Origin: Paenibacillus silvisoli
Lineage (GTDB): Bacteria; Bacillota; Bacilli; Paenibacillales; Paenibacillaceae
NCBI RefSeq assembly: GCF_030866765.1
Contig: NZ_CP133017.1
Coordinates: forward strand, 6,056,501 to 6,120,500
Length of the DNA stretch: 64,000 nucleotides
Direction: 5' to 3'
Positions 61,898-64,000 of the stretch are shown here, one piece after another. How positions within the stretch are numbered: the first letter of the stretch is position 1; each line of letters begins with the position of its first letter. Below the pieces are notes generated by a model. It saw nothing but the letters and a program-made list of their open reading frames with translations. It was not told the DNA's origin and searched no databases. Position numbers and translations under genes: made by a program.

Positions 61898-63079
61898 ATG
61901 AAGAAGAGCATTTTGGGCAAGCTGTCTTATTCGGTTGTGAGCACGGCACTAATCGCGGGTTTGCTGGCTGGCTGCGGAGCTAAAGGAACGAACGGAGGTT
62001 CGTCCGACGATGTCATCAAGATCGGCGTTAACTTAGAGCTTTCCGGAGCGGTAGCTTCGTACGGTCAATCGATCGCTGAAGGGATCGAGCTTGGCGTCGA
62101 AGAAATCAACGCGAAGGGCGGCATCGACGGCAAAAAAATCGAACTCGTCAAAGCCGATAATAAATCGGATGCTGCAGAGGCAACGAATGCAGCCATTAAA
62201 TTGACGAGCCAAGATAAAGTAGCGGCGATTATCGGCGCGGCGACAAGCGGCAACACGAAAGCGCAGGTTCAAATCGCTCAGGACAACAAAACGGTCCTGC
62301 TTACGCCATCGGGTACAAGCCCTGACCTAACGGGAACGGACAGCGTAAACGATTATATTTTCCGTACATGCTTCATCGATCCTTTCCAAGGCAGCGTAGC
62401 GGCTAACTTCGCGGCAACGAAGCTGAACATCAAGAACGCGGCAATCTTCGCGGACAGCGCGAGCGATTATGCGAAAGGCCTTGCCGCTTCCTTTAAAGAA
62501 ACGTTCGCGGCAGCAGGCGGCACAGTCGTAGCCGAAGAAGCTTACGCGGCGAAAGATACGGACTTCCGCGCGACGCTGACTCGCATTAAAGCGGCAAATC
62601 CTGAGTTTGTCTTCATCCCTGGCTATTATGAAGAAGTAGGCCTCATCATCAAGCAAGCGCGCGAAATGGGCATTACCGTTCCGTTCATGGGCGGCGACGG
62701 CTGGGATTCGCCGAAGCTGGTCGAGCTGGCTGGCGCAGACGCGCTGAACAACACGTTCATTACGAACCACTACTCCTCCGGAGACCCGGATGCGAAGATC
62801 CAGAAATTCGTAGAATCGTTTAAAGGGAAATACAGCGACAAATCTCCGGATGCGTTCAACGCTCTTGGTTACGACTCGATCTACCTGCTGTCCGACAGCA
62901 TCGATCGTGCCGACTCGACGGACGGCGAGAGAATCAAAGATGCGATGGCGCAAACGAAAGATTTGGGTCTGATCTCCGGTACATTCACGTTCGACGAGAT
63001 GCACAACCCGATCAAGACGGCAACGGTTCTGAAATACGAAGGCGGCAAGCAAGTGTTTGAAACGAAGGTTAATCCATAA
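61898..63079 (+). CDS. Branched-chain amino acid-type ABC transporter binding lipoprotein (LivJ/LivK-like)
   Basis: Predicted 393-residue lipoprotein. It has a signal peptide with the lipobox LLAGC (Cys about residue 26), then a type-I Leu/Ile/Val-binding fold: IKIGVNLELSGAVASYGQSIAEGIELGVEEINAKGGIDGKKIELV, AAIIGAATSGNT, and TPSGTSPDLT. It captures branched-chain amino acids or related compounds (some members bind amides or urea). It is the first gene of the operon; the LivH-like permease follows after a stem-loop. Confidence 0.94.
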   Translation: MKKSILGKLSYSVVSTALIAGLLAGCGAKGTNGGSSDDVIKIGVNLELSGAVASYGQSIAEGIELGVEEINAKGGIDGKKIELVKADNKSDAAEATNAAIKLTSQDKVAAIIGAATSGNTKAQVQIAQDNKTVLLTPSGTSPDLTGTDSVNDYIFRTCFIDPFQGSVAANFAATKLNIKNAAIFADSASDYAKGLAASFKETFAAAGGTVVAEEAYAAKDTDFRATLTRIKAANPEFVFIPGYYEEVGLIIKQAREMGITVPFMGGDGWDSPKLVELAGADALNNTFITNHYSSGDPDAKIQKFVESFKGKYSDKSPDAFNALGYDSIYLLSDSIDRADSTDGERIKDAMAQTKDLGLISGTFTFDEMHNPIKTATVLKYEGGKQVFETKVNP

Positions 63080-63084
63080 TAGTC

Positions 63085-63120
63085 GAAAGCGGGCGGGGTC
63101 TCCCCCGCCCCTTTCATTTT
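63085..63120 (+). terminator. Attenuator-like stem-loop between livJ-like and livH-like genes
   Basis: GAAAGCGGGCGGGG and CCCCGCCCCTTTC form a GC-rich stem followed by ATTTTT. It probably limits read-through from the abundant binding-protein transcript into the permease gene. Confidence 0.8.
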
Positions 63121-63140
63121 TAAGGGGGTAAAGGGCAGCA

Positions 63141-64000
63141 ATGGATTGGTTGCAGCAGATCATTAACGGTATCTCGCTTGGCAGTATCTATGCGCTGATC
63201 GCGCTTGGCTACACCATGGTGTACGGCATCATTCGATTAATCAACTTCGCGCACGGCGACGTGTTTATGGTGGGCTCGTTCGTGGGCTTCTACGCCATCA
63301 CGCGCTTGGACCTGGGCATTTTCCCTGCTCTTATTCTAGCGATGGCCGTTTGCGCGCTCCTTGGCGTCGTCATTGAACGCATCGCGTACAAACGGCTGCG
63401 GAACGCCAGCCGAATAGCGGCTCTCATTACGGCGATCGGGATCTCCCTGCTGATTGAGTACGGCACGATCTATTTCCGCGGCGCGCAGCCGGAAGCATTC
63501 CCGAACGCGCTTCCGTCCAAAAGCTTCGAGCTATGGGGCGCAACCATTAGCATCCAGTCGATTCTGATTCTTTCCATCTCCGTCGTCTTGATGATTATTT
63601 TGCAATTCATCGTGCGCCGGACGAAGGTCGGCAAAGCGATGCGCGCGGTTTCTCACGACGTGGAAGCGGCAAAGCTGATGGGGATCAACGTGGATCGCAC
63701 GATTTCGGCGACGTTCGCGATCGGCTCGGCGCTCGCGGGAGCGGCCGGCGTTGTGTTCGGCATCTACTATACGAAGATTGAACCGCTCATGGGCGTTATT
63801 CCAGGCTTGAAAGCCTTTGTAGCCGCCGTACTGGGCGGTATCGGCATCATCCCCGGCGCTGCCATCGGCGGCTTGGTTCTCGGCTTGGTCGAAACCGGGG
63901 TAAGCGCGCTTGGCTACTCGATGTGGCGGGACGCTGCCGCTTTCATCATCTTGATCTTGATTCTGATCTTTAAACCATCCGGCATCCTGGGCAAGAACAG
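63141..64000 (+). CDS. Branched-chain amino acid ABC transporter permease (LivH-like), cut by window edge
   Basis: About 286 residues are visible, close to the full length of about 290-300; the gene runs off the right edge without a stop. The start WLQQIINGISLGSIYALIA, then YTMVYGIIRLINFAHGDVFM and GKAMRAVSHDVEAAKLMGIN are typical LivH features, with about eight membrane segments. An AAGGGGGTAAAGGG sequence precedes the ATG. LivM, LivG and LivF genes are expected beyond the window. Confidence 0.95.
   Translation, partial: MDWLQQIINGISLGSIYALIALGYTMVYGIIRLINFAHGDVFMVGSFVGFYAITRLDLGIFPALILAMAVCALLGVVIERIAYKRLRNASRIAALITAIGISLLIEYGTIYFRGAQPEAFPNALPSKSFELWGATISIQSILILSISVVLMIILQFIVRRTKVGKAMRAVSHDVEAAKLMGINVDRTISATFAIGSALAGAAGVVFGIYYTKIEPLMGVIPGLKAFVAAVLGGIGIIPGAAIGGLVLGLVETGVSALGYSMWRDAAAFIILILILIFKPSGILGKN

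Overview
The window looks like chromosome of a Paenibacillus-type, spore-forming, GC-rich Firmicute. The evidence is a complete gerA/gerC/gerB-type germination operon, a YhcN-type spore lipoprotein, two lplABC/yesMN-style carbohydrate uptake operons that carry no ATPase gene, lipoprotein solute-binding proteins and strong AGGAGG-type ribosome sites. I see no phage, IS element, rRNA or tRNA.

Layout. (1) 1-3799, minus: GH95 alpha-L-fucosidase (cut by the window edge), metallophosphoesterase and DUF5107-TPR protein. (2) 4034-14262: a regulon around an IclR-family gene. Leftward from 10377 run a class-III aminotransferase, GH4 glycosidase, gamma-glutamyltransferase, SDR and GH172 protein, closed by a terminator. 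Rightward, downstream of iclR, run a ceramidase-fold hydrolase and an ADP-ribosylglycohydrolase-family protein. Both promoters carry the same operator-like box in the same position relative to the -10. (3) 14270-15320: an array of about 51-bp units, each centred on a perfect dyad, filling the space between two convergent operons. (4) 15380-25404, minus: CUT1 permeases, solute-binding protein, membrane-bound AraC sensor-regulator, serine hydrolase, GH109-like Gfo/Idh/MocA protein and a second GH4. (5) 25521-37917, minus: solute-binding protein, permeases, YesM-type kinase, YesN-type regulator, a GH36-like protein and a GH78 alpha-L-rhamnosidase. (6) 38093-45755: a second GH172, an AraC regulator divergent from a GH88 unsaturated uronyl hydrolase, a DUF429 protein, a 5'-truncated GH30 gene and an IlvD/Edd dehydratase. 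(7) 45899-64000: general genes (ATPase, CsoR-family repressor, metallopeptidase, DUF2935, ger operon, epoxide hydrolase, MocR regulator, MOSC protein, YhcN lipoprotein), then a Tat-dependent gluconate-dehydrogenase-like module with its own tatA/tatC and a cytochrome c lipoprotein, and finally the start of a branched-chain amino acid (liv) transport operon.

How it fits together. Regions 1-6 form a plant-glycan (rhamnose, fucose, galactose, uronate) utilisation island. Its enzymes nearly all lack signal peptides, so the design is import of oligosaccharides by ATPase-less ABC transporters (which need a shared MsmX-type ATPase encoded elsewhere) followed by cytoplasmic breakdown. NAD-dependent redox/elimination glycosidases (GH4 twice, GH109-like once) are prominent. 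The least explained unit is the IclR regulon, which mixes glycosidases with gamma-glutamyl, amino and amide-type enzymes. The most unusual non-coding structures are the 51-bp dyad array and two intergenic elements built of four about 30-nt cores arranged two forward, two reverse.
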